This document shows positions 51,615-60,309 of a stretch of 64,000 nt of DNA, piece by piece. The position numbers were made by a program, and so were the translations under genes. The notes beneath the pieces are model-generated. The model saw nothing but the letters and a program-made list of their open reading frames with translations, searched no databases and had not been told where the DNA came from. Source of the stretch: Bradyrhizobium erythrophlei. GTDB taxonomy: Bacteria > Pseudomonadota > Alphaproteobacteria > Rhizobiales > Xanthobacteraceae. Location: assembly GCA_900129675.1 (NCBI GenBank), contig FSRD01000001.1, forward strand, positions 5,383,501 through 5,447,500, written 5' to 3'. The first letter of the stretch is position 1. Every line of letters begins with the position of its first letter.

Positions 51615-52799
51615 CTATTGCAGGAGAAGCGGCAGATTGAGCGGGCCGCGGAAACCGAATCCGTGCCAGCGCACGCTCGCGGGATCAAGCAAGGTCATGT
51701 TGGGGAAGCGCTCGAACAGCATTGGCAGCAGGATGGCGCCAACGGTTCGCCGCGACAGGTGCGCGCCCGCGCAATGATGCGGGCCGTTGCCAAAGGCCTG
51801 GTGAGGATTGGGCTCGCGCAGCGCGTTGTAGTTCTCGCCATCTTCGAAGGCGTCCTCGTCTCGGTTGGCCGACGCCTGGATCGTCATCACGGTGTCGCCC
51901 TTCGGGATCAAGCAGCCGCGAATCTCCGTGTCCTCCATAACGAGCCGTGAACTCGCCTGGATCGGTGCCACCCACCGCACCCCTTCCTCGAAGGCGGAGC
52001 GCCATTTGCCGCCTGCGCGCACGGCGTCAAGCTGATCTGGATTGGTCAAAAGGCCGTAGAGGATCGTCAGCAGGGCGTCGCGCGGCTCGTTGATGCCGCC
52101 GCCGATCGCGATCTTTACATTGGCGATCATCTGGCTTTCTGGAATCGGATTCTTCGCGTTCACCATGAAGGAGAGCGCCGAAGAATCCGGTTCGGCCCGC
52201 AGGCGTTCGGCGTTGGCGCGGATACATTTGTCCATCTCCGCATTGGCGATGTCGGTCGCATCGAAAGGCCCCGGCGTCCAGCCAAAATTGCCGGCGCCGT
52301 CGATCAGCGTCTGCGACCATCGCTGCATGTCCTCATCGCTCGCGTCCGGAACACCCATCGCATGCGCCAGAATCCGCGCGGCAAGCGGTCCTGCGAGAGC
52401 GGGAAAGAGATCGACCACCTCACCGCGCGGCAGCCGGTCAAGATACGTTGCGGCCAGTTTCGCATACAGCGGCGCCCAAACGGATTCGATCGTCTTCGGC
52501 ATCAGGGCCGGCATCATCGCCATGCGTTCGGTCCGGTGCTCGTCGTGGTCCTTGCGCATCAGCGTATGAGCGAGAAAGGCGCGCTTCATGGGCGTGTTCG
52601 GGTCGTCGGAGCTGAACAACGCCGCATTGTCCTTCACGTATTTGGTGTCGGTCGCCTTGGTGAGGAAGGTGCGGCCCACGGATTTGACCCGTAATACGGG
52701 CGCTTCGCGTCTAAGGCGCCTGTAGATCGGATAGGGATCGCGCGTGAGCTCCGCGATCGTGATGGTCTCGTCCAGGGGGGCCAAGCTCGCGGTCAGCAT
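51615..52799 (-). CDS. Cytochrome P450
   Basis: 394 residues from the ATG behind AGGATCATCCC; ATGs at 52832 and 52865 would lengthen it. The heme-thiolate signature FGNGPHHCAGAHLSR has the ligand Cys near 343, and the ExxR helix motif reads FEEGVRW-type. The I-helix reads IAIGGGINEPRDALLTILYG, where the usual acid-Thr pair is replaced by NEPRD, a variant typical of one bacterial P450 group. It hydroxylates an unknown substrate and needs ferredoxin and reductase, none of which is adjacent. Confidence 0.92.
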   Translation of the reverse strand: MLTASLAPLDETITIAELTRDPYPIYRRLRREAPVLRVKSVGRTFLTKATDTKYVKDNAALFSSDDPNTPMKRAFLAHTLMRKDHDEHRTERMAMMPALMPKTIESVWAPLYAKLAATYLDRLPRGEVVDLFPALAGPLAARILAHAMGVPDASDEDMQRWSQTLIDGAGNFGWTPGPFDATDIANAEMDKCIRANAERLRAEPDSSALSFMVNAKNPIPESQMIANVKIAIGGGINEPRDALLTILYGLLTNPDQLDAVRAGGKWRSAFEEGVRWVAPIQASSRLVMEDTEIRGCLIPKGDTVMTIQASANRDEDAFEDGENYNALREPNPHQAFGNGPHHCAGAHLSRRTVGAILLPMLFERFPNMTLLDPASVRWHGFGFRGPLNLPLLLQ

Positions 52800-52865
52800 G
52801 GGATGATCCTGTTGGATGCGGGCCAGCATGTGCCGGGCCGGAGGATAGTGGCAGGCGCGAAACAA

Positions 52866-53344
52866 CGCAATCCTAGCGTCCGCCGCACTGGCAGGGGCGA
52901 AGCCGGCACGCTCCTGCTCCGCGCCGGAACCGAATGCGAGAACGACAGGGACAATCGCGCCGGCGCCAGTTTAACGATCTGAGACCCACTTCCGCTCTCC
53001 CCGCTAGAACTACTCCTCTAGTGTGAATCCAACGCGCAAAGTGACCTGATAATGTCGGACAGACTCTTTTTCGATATGGCCTCTCATTTGCACGACTTCG
53101 AACCATTTCATTTCGCGAATGGTCTTTGATGCGCGGGTAATGGCAGGGAAGCTGGGGCGGACCGCAGGAATCGAACCCTACATCTTCGGAATTTCCGCAA
53201 GGGGTCAGAAGCGCCGATGGCGGAAGGTCCGGTTTTGGCGCGCAAAGTGGACATTCGGCAAACTTGCGATGTCAGCTAAATGCCAGCAACCAACATCGGC
53301 TAGGCTCTAGCGATAGCTCAGACTTTCAGCAAACGTTGAACGCG
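52866..53344 (-). other. Gene-free stretch with tRNA-3'-end-like motif
   Basis: No supported gene. On the minus strand 53154-53179 reads GGGTTCGATTCCTGCGGTCC then GCCCCA, like the T-arm and acceptor end of a tRNA. The rest of a tRNA is absent. It could be an attachment-site remnant of a tRNA-targeting element. Confidence 0.35.
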
Positions 53345-53683
53345 TCATCGAGGCAGTCGCGCCGTGTTAGCAACGGCCTCGGCCAACATTGTATTCAACT
53401 GCGACTTAGTGGATTCCTTGGACTGCCTCACTACTGGCTTGCACGTAGACGCAACCTTATGAATCGGGCGAGCACAGGCCGCTATAGGTGCTGGCTTTCG
53501 CCTGGGCACCGACACGATCTTAGGCTTTGCGGTTGGCGGCTTGTGCCCGCGCTTCAAGCCCATGCGCAGCAACTTGGCGCACACGGCGTCGCGGCTGTGC
53601 CCTAGGCGGCTGGCGATCTGCCCGGCACTGCGGCCACTGACCCATAGTGTTTTAAGGAGTGCAACGCTGGCGGCATCCCACAT
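53345..53683 (-). CDS. GcrA-like DNA-binding protein
   Basis: 112 residues from the ATG of MWDAASVALLKTLWVSGRSAGQIASRLGHSRDAVCAKLLRMGLK, the helix-turn-helix of GcrA cell-cycle regulators (WTDERVELLKKLWADGLSASQIA type). A basic, Pro/Lys-rich tail follows. GcrA works with CcrM methylation and sigma70 in alphaproteobacterial cell-cycle control; short accessory homologues are common in rhizobia and their role is unclear. The frame is open upstream to 54118, so a longer fusion is possible. Confidence 0.65.
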   Translation of the reverse strand: MWDAASVALLKTLWVSGRSAGQIASRLGHSRDAVCAKLLRMGLKRGHKPPTAKPKIVSVPRRKPAPIAACARPIHKVASTCKPVVRQSKESTKSQLNTMLAEAVANTARLPR

Positions 53684-54118
53684 GGGCCAGTATCTTACAC
53701 CCAAATTACGACTGCTGACAATATCGCCACGCTTTGCTCTTAAAGCGCATCCGAGCATGGGTGAACACCTTGTGCAATTCGGTGATCTCGCTGGCCTATT
53801 GAAAGCCACCGAGAAACGGAATCTTGAGACGTTCTCCACCTTCACCCGTTCCAGCCAATTTTCGATTGAAATGAACTTTCGTTCAAGCGTCGACTTTTTC
53901 AACAGTGACATGACCTCGGCGGTCCTCTCGGAATAGAGATCATCGACGATCTCGTAATCTTCAACCCACTGCCACGCCGGGACAGGGCGTGCGCTATCCT
54001 CCCATTCAACAAGAACGAGGGGGTACGGGGTTGATGGTTTTGGTCTAGATTTCAAACTGAGACACCACCGCCGATTCACACCCTTGCGCGGTGGCAATTC
54101 ATAGCTGTGACTAGGCAA
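53684..54118 (-). pseudogene. Phage-type hypothetical stretch in frame with the GcrA-like gene
   Basis: From 54118 the frame gives YPLVLVEWEDSARPVPAWQW then VEDYEIVDDLYSERTAEVMS, which resembles small phage proteins of the VEWEDS...W type, followed by sequence without known features that runs into the GcrA-like ATG. It may be a fused ORF or a separate decayed gene lacking its own stop. Confidence 0.4.
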
Positions 54119-54226
54119 GACCCCTCTACCACTTGGTAGATCAATACGCCGATCGGCGTCGGGACCCCACGCCGATCAACAGTCGCCATTAAGATAGAGG
54201 AGTGCCGCATCAACGGGGACGCACCG

Positions 54227-54364
54227 ATGAGCATGCAACGAAAAATTCCGCCCCATCCCGAGTCAGTGGTTGAGGTTAACCGTGACGAGGCGGAAGTCAG
54301 GATCGGGGTCTCGACGCCGCCGCATCGAGGAAAGCAAGGTGCGATTGCGATTCGGGCAGCTTAA
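54227..54364 (+). CDS. Possible very small protein
   Basis: 45 codons from the ATG of MSMQRKIPPHPESVVEVNRD to a TAA at 54364. AGAGGAGTG lies 24 bases upstream, too far for an ideal ribosome site. No family. Included as a weak candidate in an otherwise empty 540-base stretch. Confidence 0.25.
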   Translation: MSMQRKIPPHPESVVEVNRDEAEVRIGVSTPPHRGKQGAIAIRAA

Positions 54365-54665
54365 GGGCGAGAGCAGCTAAAGGCCCAATCGATCGATAAC
54401 AGATAGATATAATTTCTGACGGTGCCGAAGGGCGTGCGGTGAGGTAAACAAAATGACTGCCCGAAGGCGGCCTGTGTGACGTTCCGATGACCTACGTTTG
54501 TAAGCAGAAGGAGCATCATCCGAAAGGTCCATTCTATTTCGAATTACTGTCGGAGAATTTCTATCTGTATTGGCAGCCTCCAATTCAACCTCGGCGTTTT
54601 TTTGTTGCTCGACTGGAATTTCGTCGCTCTAATATTACGACTCGATATTTTATTGGGAGAGCGAC

Positions 54666-54872
54666 GTGCCGAGCGGAACAGTAAAGTGGTTCAATGCGAC
54701 CAAGGGTTACGGCTTCATTCAGCCAGACGGCGGTGGAAACAAAGACGTATTCGTCCATATCTCGGCGGTGGAAAGGGCGGGCTTCAGTTCGCTGGGCGAG
54801 GGCGCGAAGGTATCCTTCGATATCGTCGCGAATCGCGGCAAGGAATCGGCGGAAAATCTGCGGGTGAGCTAG
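54666..54872 (+). CDS. Cold-shock protein (CspA family)
   Basis: 68 residues, GTG start behind TTGGGAGAGCGAC. The RNP1 and RNP2 motifs KGYGFIQPD and DVFVHISAV are present, so it is a complete five-strand OB-fold that binds single-stranded RNA and DNA. A long A/T-rich leader (about 54490-54665), lower in GC than its surroundings, precedes it, as in cold-regulated csp genes. A hairpin follows the stop. Confidence 0.95.
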   Translation: MPSGTVKWFNATKGYGFIQPDGGGNKDVFVHISAVERAGFSSLGEGAKVSFDIVANRGKESAENLRVS

Positions 54873-54897
54873 ACCAACGATTCACGTTTGGTTGGTC
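54872..54897 (+). terminator. Hairpin after the cold-shock gene
   Basis: GACCAAC-12-GTTGGTC starts at the last base of the stop codon and is followed by ACTGATCCCTTTT. A plausible terminator with a weak T-run. Confidence 0.5.
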
Positions 54898-55195
54898 ACT
54901 GATCCCTTTTCAGCTTCGCCTTTCCCCAGTGCGTGTCTTTGCGTGAAGCGTTAAACTCGCGAACGTGCCCGCGGTTTAACGCTCGCATGACGCCAATCCG
55001 GGCAAACATCGTCGGCCCTCCGTGCTCGACGACAACCATGAGGGCCCCGATCGCGGCCTGCCATTTGGGGAGGTCGGCTTCCTTTTTCGGTAGGTTGGCG
55101 ATGTAATCGCCGGCATCGACCAGAGTGACGATCTTTCGCCGGCCTGGCAGCAGTATCGGATTCTCGAATTTGCGCTGCCCGCCTTTGTCAGCCAC
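54896..55195 (-). CDS. Conserved hypothetical, intact paralogue of the 50282 gene
   Basis: 99 residues (FENPILLPGRRKIVTLVDAGDYIANLPKKEADLPKWQAAIGALMVVVEHGGPTMFARIGVMRALNR, then KDTHWGKAKLKRDQ). Compared with 50282-50578 it keeps the basic C-terminal tail. The fold is unknown; the GGP.MFARIGVMRALNR motif is the most conserved part. The family is familiar as hypothetical proteins in Bradyrhizobium. Confidence 0.7.
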   Translation of the reverse strand: MADKGGQRKFENPILLPGRRKIVTLVDAGDYIANLPKKEADLPKWQAAIGALMVVVEHGGPTMFARIGVMRALNRGHVREFNASRKDTHWGKAKLKRDQ

Positions 55196-55231
55196 CCCAC
55201 GTCTTCCAATCTTTGCCTCACCGCGTCCGCT

Positions 55232-55492
55232 TTAGGTCGCGCCAGGTGGTTTGCCCTGAAACTGGATGGCGCATTTCTTTGTGATGGACGCCTGTTCGAT
55301 CGCAACCATCTGCCCCTTCATCTGGGCCAGTTCAGCGGCTGTCTGTTTATCGCCGCCGACAAAGAATGCCGCGGGCCAGAAAATAGCTGCGGCGGTTGCC
55401 AAACCGTTATTTGTGCGCTTCTGGTCTTGAACACCAGACGGTGCGGCTGCCCTTTGAGACACGCCCTGTGCTTCAGGGCCAGTTGCTGGCAC
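55232..55492 (-). CDS. Small hypothetical with one TM segment
   Basis: 86 residues at most. NNGLATAAAIFWPAAFFVGGDKQTAAELAQMKGQMVAIEQASITKKCAIQFQ has a TM segment and a C-terminal helix, a familiar rhizobial small protein. The first 25 residues look unrelated, so the true 5' end may be lost. Confidence 0.45.
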   Translation of the reverse strand: MPATGPEAQGVSQRAAAPSGVQDQKRTNNGLATAAAIFWPAAFFVGGDKQTAAELAQMKGQMVAIEQASITKKCAIQFQGKPPGAT

Positions 55493-55679
55493 TGGTAGAT
55501 CACGGGCGAAATGCCTTCTATCGCGCGAGGAACCTCGTCAAGAGCGACGGCCGCGGCTGGAATCATGAGTTGCCGAAGGAAGAGATCGCTCGCCAGTTCG
55601 CCGACGCCGCCGACCGCGTGTGTCCTCGATGTTCGGATGAGTCTTGTGCTTAAGGCCGCTGCGTGCGAATCTGCGACCG

Positions 55680-56087
55680 ATGGAATCCGGATCCCAGGTT
55701 GCTGAAACGATTCTCGACCAGGTCGCGGATGCCGTGATCTATGCAAACCGTTCCGGCGAGATCATCCTGTGGAACCGCGCGTCCGCCGCTCTGTTTGGCT
55801 ACTCGGCGAAGGAGGCGCTCGGCCAAAGTCTCGACCTGATCATTCCCGAGCATCTGCGAGCCTCGCACTGGCGTGGCTTCGACGCTGCGATCGCGAACGG
55901 CCAGACGAAGCTCGAAGGCCGCCCTACGTTGACCCGCGCGGTGCACAAGAGCGGACGCAGGATCTACGTCGAGATGACCTTCGCGATCGTCACAGGCAAC
56001 AAAGATGAGGTGATCGGCTCGGTCGCGGTGGCACGAGACGTAACCGACCGCATCGAAAGAGAGCGCTCTGCGAATTGCGCCTCCTGA
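55680..56087 (+). CDS. PAS-domain protein
   Basis: 135 residues. A single PAS/PAC domain: ETILDQVADAVIYANRSGEIILWNRASAALFGYSAKEALGQSLDLIIPE ... KSGRRIYVEMTFAIVTGNKDEVIGSVAVARDVTDR. Nothing follows the PAC motif except a short charged tail, so there is no kinase, cyclase or HTH output; it may be a stand-alone sensor or partner, or a truncated histidine kinase. The start was taken at MESGSQ. Confidence 0.85.
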   Translation: MESGSQVAETILDQVADAVIYANRSGEIILWNRASAALFGYSAKEALGQSLDLIIPEHLRASHWRGFDAAIANGQTKLEGRPTLTRAVHKSGRRIYVEMTFAIVTGNKDEVIGSVAVARDVTDRIERERSANCAS

Positions 56088-56402
56088 GCCTTAACCCCCG
56101 ATTTTGGCGGGAAGCCACGCACCAGGAAGTGACGTAAGCCGCGCGCCATCTAAGCGCGCCAAAGGGATATTCGGCCCCTCGCGATGTCCCATTCTCCACA
56201 GCGCCATCTTGTATGACGTTTGTATGTATTGACATCCTCGAAAAATTTTTGACCGAGAGTCGCAAAGCGAACGGACAGCTGCCCTTTCGTCGGGACATAG
56301 TGCATCCGGGCTGGATGGAAGCTCAAACAAAACTGATCGAACCCGGAAGCGGACAGTCTCCGCCTCCATGCGCTTTCGTGACGCAAGCCAGCGTCGCGGG
56401 AA

Positions 56403-56900
56403 ATGATGTCGCTTGCAAAGAGGGATGGTGCCGTGAGTGAAGCTGAAGTGAAAGCCGGACTAAACGGAACGAACGGTTTCGCGATGCCGTTGTTCGGACT
56501 CCCGAACATCGCGTTGCCCCGCATGTTCAGCGAGCTTTCCGAGCAGGGCGTCGCCCGCGCAAAGGAAGGCTGCGAGAAGATCAAGGCCGCGTCGGAGGAG
56601 ATGGCGGAGGCGTTGCGCGAGACCTATTCGAGCAATGCCAGGAGCACGACCGACTACGGGCTCAAGGTCATCGAGATCTCGAATGCCAATACCGCCTCCG
56701 CGATCGATTTCTTCGCCCATCTGCTGGGCAGCAAGTCGCCGACGGATGTCTTCAGCCTGTCGGCTGCGCAAGCGCAAAAGGCTTTCGACACCGCATCGGC
56801 CCAGAGCAAGGACTTGTGGGAGCTTACCCAGAGGCTCGCGGTGGAAACGGGCGAGCCGATCAGGAAGCGCGTCGCCAAGGTGCTCCACCAGAGCAACTAG
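56403..56900 (+). CDS. Phasin family protein, paralogue of the 7262 gene
   Basis: 165 residues, colinear with the phasin at 7262-7759 (shared VARAKEGCEKIKAASEEMAEALRE, TTDYGLKVIEISNANTASAIDFF, GEPIRKRVAKVLHQS). A GTG at 56433 with a GAGGGA site is an alternative start. The TAG stop coincides with the TA target of IS630 copy 2, so the protein survived the insertion unchanged. Its upstream region (TTGACAT at about 56230, GAGAGTCGCAAAGCGAAC) resembles that of the 7262 gene. Confidence 0.85.
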   Translation: MMSLAKRDGAVSEAEVKAGLNGTNGFAMPLFGLPNIALPRMFSELSEQGVARAKEGCEKIKAASEEMAEALRETYSSNARSTTDYGLKVIEISNANTASAIDFFAHLLGSKSPTDVFSLSAAQAQKAFDTASAQSKDLWELTQRLAVETGEPIRKRVAKVLHQSN

Positions 56901-58201
56901 GTCAGCGTTTCCTTGGTTTGAATCATATCAGGCAGCCTCGGCGAGTTTGTAAGACCAGGTGTGGACGACGGGGTGGCGATTGACGTCCTTGATGCCGAGC
57001 ATGATGCGCTCCTTTAGCTCCTGTTTTGATGCTACGCGGATGTGGCGCAGGACGGAGCGGGCGAACTTGGAGAAGAAGCCCTCGATGAGGTTGAGCCACG
57101 AGCCGTGTTTGGGCGTGAAGGTGAACGCGAAGCGGCCGCTCGGTTGAGTAGCGAGCCAAGCTTGGGTTTCTCGGGAGATATGTGCCGAGTGGTTGTCCAG
57201 GATCAGCTTGATCGCTGTACCGGCCGGGTAAGCGGCATTGAGAAGTTTGAGGAATTCAATGAACTCGCGACTGCGGTGGCGGTCTTTGACCAGGGCGTGG
57301 ACCTTGCCGGTGAGCAGATCGATCCCGGCCAACAGGCTGAGCGTGCCATGGCGCTTGTACTCATGGTCGCGTGAGAATGTCGCGTAGGTGCCAGGCACCG
57401 GCGGCAAATCCGGCGACGTGGTCGCGATCGCCTGGATTCCCGGCTTCTCGTCGTAGGAGACAATCGCTACCGGCTTGCGCGATGTTTTAGGCTTTTTCTT
57501 CGCCTTCTTCGCCTTGGCCGCGGCCTTTTTCAGGACCTGGACCTCGCGATAGACGCACAGAACTTCCGCCATCTTCTGTTCGAACTCGGCGTCGCGGCGT
57601 TCCAGATAGTAACGTACCTTATGCGGTTTGATCTCCTCTTGACCGAGAATCTTGCACACCGTGCCCTGGACAAGATTGGCGAGGCATCCGTGTCCCGCTG
57701 CCGCCCCGTGTTCGCGCGCATGGCGCGCCAGCAGACGCGTCGTCCACAACTCGTGCGGATAGCCGTGATCCTTGGCCTTGTCGCACGCCAACGACACCAG
57801 CCAGGCCTTGGCCTCCGGCGTAATCGTTGGCTCCTTGCCCGGTCTGGGTCGGTCATCAAGCGCCATCAACGGCCCATAGGCCAGCGCCCGCTCGATGCAG
57901 CGTTGGACCGTCTGGTGATGCACCCCCACCCGCTGTCCAACGGCAAAAAAAGACGGGTTCTCGCTATAGGCCAGAAGCATCTGCGCACGCTGCACCCGGC
58001 TCGCCGGCTCGGTGCGGGACCGGGAAATGCTGATCAGACGCAAAACGTCCTCATCTGTCATCACCACCTCAAGCGCTCGCCGCCATGTTGCCATGATCTC
58101 GCTCCTCGTTCAGCTCTTCTCAAACGAGGAATCCACCAACATGCTTCCCGTTCCATAAATGCTGGCATTCTCAATGCCGGTTTCATGGAATCGATCGTCT
58201 A
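56898..58201 (-). mobile_element. IS630-family insertion sequence, copy 2
   Basis: 1300 bp between duplicated TA, in CTAG, the same length and orientation as copy 1 and almost identical in sequence. It separates the phasin gene from the CxxC gene of the duplicated module. Confidence 0.9.
56928..58094 (-). CDS. IS630-family transposase (copy 2)
   Basis: 388 residues, intact, matching copy 1 with a handful of substitutions (YSENPS for YRENPS, GVHHQ for GMHHQ, KKPKTS for KKSKTS, QPSGR for QPAGR). All DDE residues are kept, so both copies may be mobile. Confidence 0.95.
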   Translation of the reverse strand: MATWRRALEVVMTDEDVLRLISISRSRTEPASRVQRAQMLLAYSENPSFFAVGQRVGVHHQTVQRCIERALAYGPLMALDDRPRPGKEPTITPEAKAWLVSLACDKAKDHGYPHELWTTRLLARHAREHGAAAGHGCLANLVQGTVCKILGQEEIKPHKVRYYLERRDAEFEQKMAEVLCVYREVQVLKKAAAKAKKAKKKPKTSRKPVAIVSYDEKPGIQAIATTSPDLPPVPGTYATFSRDHEYKRHGTLSLLAGIDLLTGKVHALVKDRHRSREFIEFLKLLNAAYPAGTAIKLILDNHSAHISRETQAWLATQPSGRFAFTFTPKHGSWLNLIEGFFSKFARSVLRHIRVASKQELKERIMLGIKDVNRHPVVHTWSYKLAEAA

Positions 58202-58534
58202 GAGCCTGATCGGTTCTGATTGAATCAGAACCGAAGCTCTAGATTCTTGTTTTGACGCGTTTTCTACCGCAGATAAGTCTACGCAATCTGCGTAAACTTG
58301 ATTGCTATGCGAACCGGTATCCACTTCGCTCGAAAACGCTTTAAAAAACGGGCGCTCAATCTCCAGCGTTCGTTCAGGAGGGATCCGGCCGGTTGGAATA
58401 AGCCCCGCCACGAGCAAGCTACCCGATGCTCGATTAGACAACAGGTGCGTGATGCCCCCAAGTAGGCGCACCGACAAGAGGCGCAAATCCAACCGGCCGT
58501 TTTTTGCTGCAAAGCCAAATCCAGGGGAGGCTCA

Positions 58535-58747
58535 CATGGGTATGGTCATGGTCAAATGCCCGCAAACCGGACAGGCGATCCCTACCGGCATCAAGACCGA
58601 TCGCGAGAGCTTTCGGCAGAGCCCGGTGTTTTCGCGCGCACCCGTTGCCTGATCTGCCACACCGATCACAGCTGGTTCGCACGGGAAGCCTGGGTTGACG
58701 AGCCGAATGCGCGGGCGCGGCGTCCCAGCGGGGGCTCCCTGGCCTGA
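58535..58747 (+). pseudogene. CxxC protein, frameshifted copy of the 6835 gene
   Basis: The first 38 codons (MGMVMVKCPQTGQAIPTGIK...) align with the 6835-7047 protein, then a one-base indel near 58628-58645 ends the frame early. The other frame continues TRCLICHTDHSWFAREAWVD to the matching end GGSLA. The ribosome site GGGGAGGCTCAC is intact. Confidence 0.8.
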
Positions 58748-58788
58748 TCGTCCACACAGCTCATCGATGATCGCGATGGAGGGACACC

Positions 58789-59109
58789 ATGGCGCACATG
58801 CAAATCTCCGCTGAAACGATTTACGACTCAGCGCAAAGGATTCGCAGACTTGCTCATGAGTTTTTGGAACTCGTACGCCTTCGAGACAAGGTTCGAAGGG
58901 CTGAGGCGAGACAGGAGGCGCGCGGGAAGTTTGGTCCGCGCGACCGGCGAAAAAGGGTTCGTCACGTATTGAAAATCCGCTGCCGTCTCTTCCGGGCCAC
59001 GCTCCCGGCATCTAATGAGAGTCTACAAGCGAACAGACCGATCAAGGCCCGTCGGTATCTTGATGGTACACAACTGGGGATGCGGTCGGGGCCGTGCTGG
59101 AAGTGTTGA
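58789..59109 (+). CDS. Hypothetical, MAHMQISAET start, counterpart of the 6592 gene
   Basis: 106 residues. The first ten match MARMQISAET of the 6592 protein; the rest (IYDSAQRIRRLAHEFLELVRLRDKVRRAEARQEARGKFG) is helical and diverges. The end beyond about residue 60 is basic and looks random, so the true gene may be shorter or damaged. It overlaps the next small ORF by 16 bases. Confidence 0.5.
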   Translation: MAHMQISAETIYDSAQRIRRLAHEFLELVRLRDKVRRAEARQEARGKFGPRDRRKRVRHVLKIRCRLFRATLPASNESLQANRPIKARRYLDGTQLGMRSGPCWKC

Positions 59110-59282
59110 TTACCGAGCGAAGTCCCACCAAATGGGAATGGCTGGTCTGTGACCGCCACGGGACCACGATTATGGGCGGGTTTGAACGCACCCGACCAGC
59201 GGCTAGGTACAGGGGCAACCGAGCGCTATTTCTCCTGTTGGCTAGCGGCTGCAATCTACGTGAAGATCGCCGAGGAGCTTGA
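59094..59282 (+). CDS. Small conserved hypothetical protein
   Basis: 62 residues, GTG start: MLEVLITERSPTKWEWLVCDRHGTTIMGGFERTRPAARYRGNRALFLLLASG. The WEW-CDRHG and ARYRGNRALFLLLASG motifs are familiar among Bradyrhizobium small proteins. Its function is unknown. A fragment ending EELEALFDMADRYEGKDVDHNY follows in another frame up to 59340. Confidence 0.55.
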   Translation: MLEVLITERSPTKWEWLVCDRHGTTIMGGFERTRPAARYRGNRALFLLLASGCNLREDRRGA

Positions 59283-59340
59283 GGCGCTATTCGACATGGC
59301 TGATCGATATGAGGGCAAGGACGTCGACCACAATTACTAA

Positions 59341-59562
59341 CCCGCAAGGTAGGCAGCGGCGCGGAAACGGCTCACATAGCATCGCCCGTAGCCGCCGTCA
59401 GGACCGTTGTTGACCCAAGCGGACTTGCGAGAAATAACTGCCAGTTGCGGGTCGTTCATTATGTCGGGTACTGGACATCGTCGAAGAAGTAATCCAAGTT
59501 GATCTGGTGCGCCATCACAACTAACCGGCCTTTCATTTCGGTCACCAGGCGCCGGGCGTGGC
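59341..59562 (-). other. Stretch with a possible 40-residue ORF
   Basis: Little is seen. On the minus strand 59337-59459 encodes MNDPQLAVISRKSAWVNNGP then DGGYGRCYVSRFRAAAYLAG, with no clear ribosome site. The end of the stretch probably carries the promoter of the Crp/Fnr gene. Confidence 0.3.
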
Positions 59563-60237
59563 ATGAAATACTCGTCGTGCGAGAGCCTGAAGGCGGCGCC
59601 ATTTGACGCCAAGGTTTTCTTTGGCAATTTTGGTGCTGGAACAACCTCGGAACGATTTCAAAAGAATCATAAGATCTACGTGCAGGGAGAGGCTGCCGAC
59701 ACGGTCTGCTTCCTTCATCAAGGGCAGGTCAAGGCGACCGCTTTGTCCGAGCTCGGCAAAGAAGCGATTGTCGGAATTTTTCACGAGGGTAAATTCTTCG
59801 GAGAGGCTTGCCTGGGCACCGCGAAGTTGCGGACGTCGACTGTTGTAGCGATGGAAGAATGCCTGATCACCTCAGTCGAAAAACAAGCGATGCTTTCGGC
59901 ACTCGATTCAGAGCCTCTTCTTTCTGCATTTTTCATGACCCATCTGCTGTCAAGAAATGTCCGGATTGAGGAAGACCTGATCGACCAGTTGCTCAATTCA
60001 AGCGAAAGACGGCTTGCACGGCTCCTGCTGGTTCTCGCGAGCCCATACCATGAGGGGCAGAAGCCGATACCGGTGACACTCAGTCAGGAAGTGTTGGCAG
60101 AGATGGTTGGCACAACGCGCTCCCGCGTTAGCACTTTCATGAACAAGTTTCGCGATGAGGGTCTCATCAACTACGATAGCCACAGCCGAAGAATAGAGGT
60201 CTACCCCGCGCAATTGCTCTCTCTGCTGGGAAGTTAA
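59563..60237 (+). CDS. Crp/Fnr-family transcriptional regulator
   Basis: 224 residues. Cyclic-nucleotide-like barrel (KNHKIYVQGEAADTVCFLHQGQVKATALSELGKEAIVGIFHEGKFFGEACL) and C-terminal HTH (VTLSQEVLAEMVGTTRSRVSTFMNKFRDEGLINY). No N-terminal Cys cluster for an Fe-S centre. It belongs to the rhizobial Crp-like group often found with stress genes. Downstream genes on both strands include hemerythrin and CBS proteins, which may be its targets (inference). Confidence 0.9.
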   Translation: MKYSSCESLKAAPFDAKVFFGNFGAGTTSERFQKNHKIYVQGEAADTVCFLHQGQVKATALSELGKEAIVGIFHEGKFFGEACLGTAKLRTSTVVAMEECLITSVEKQAMLSALDSEPLLSAFFMTHLLSRNVRIEEDLIDQLLNSSERRLARLLLVLASPYHEGQKPIPVTLSQEVLAEMVGTTRSRVSTFMNKFRDEGLINYDSHSRRIEVYPAQLLSLLGS

Positions 60238-60309
60238 GTTCTATGCGGGCTTTGATTTGAATAGACCAACCTGCATCGACAAAAGCCCGCCGGCCGAGGA
60301 GGCGTTGTC

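Noticed and set aside
53154..53179. A complete tRNA gene
   Set aside because: No anticodon or D-arm can be folded upstream on the minus strand, and the T-stem pairing is imperfect in the present context.
38080..58201. A functional composite transposon
   Set aside because: The 17.5-kb unit has no common target duplication outside, and IS630 elements are not known for routinely moving such long interiors. Recombination between the copies is the safer reading.
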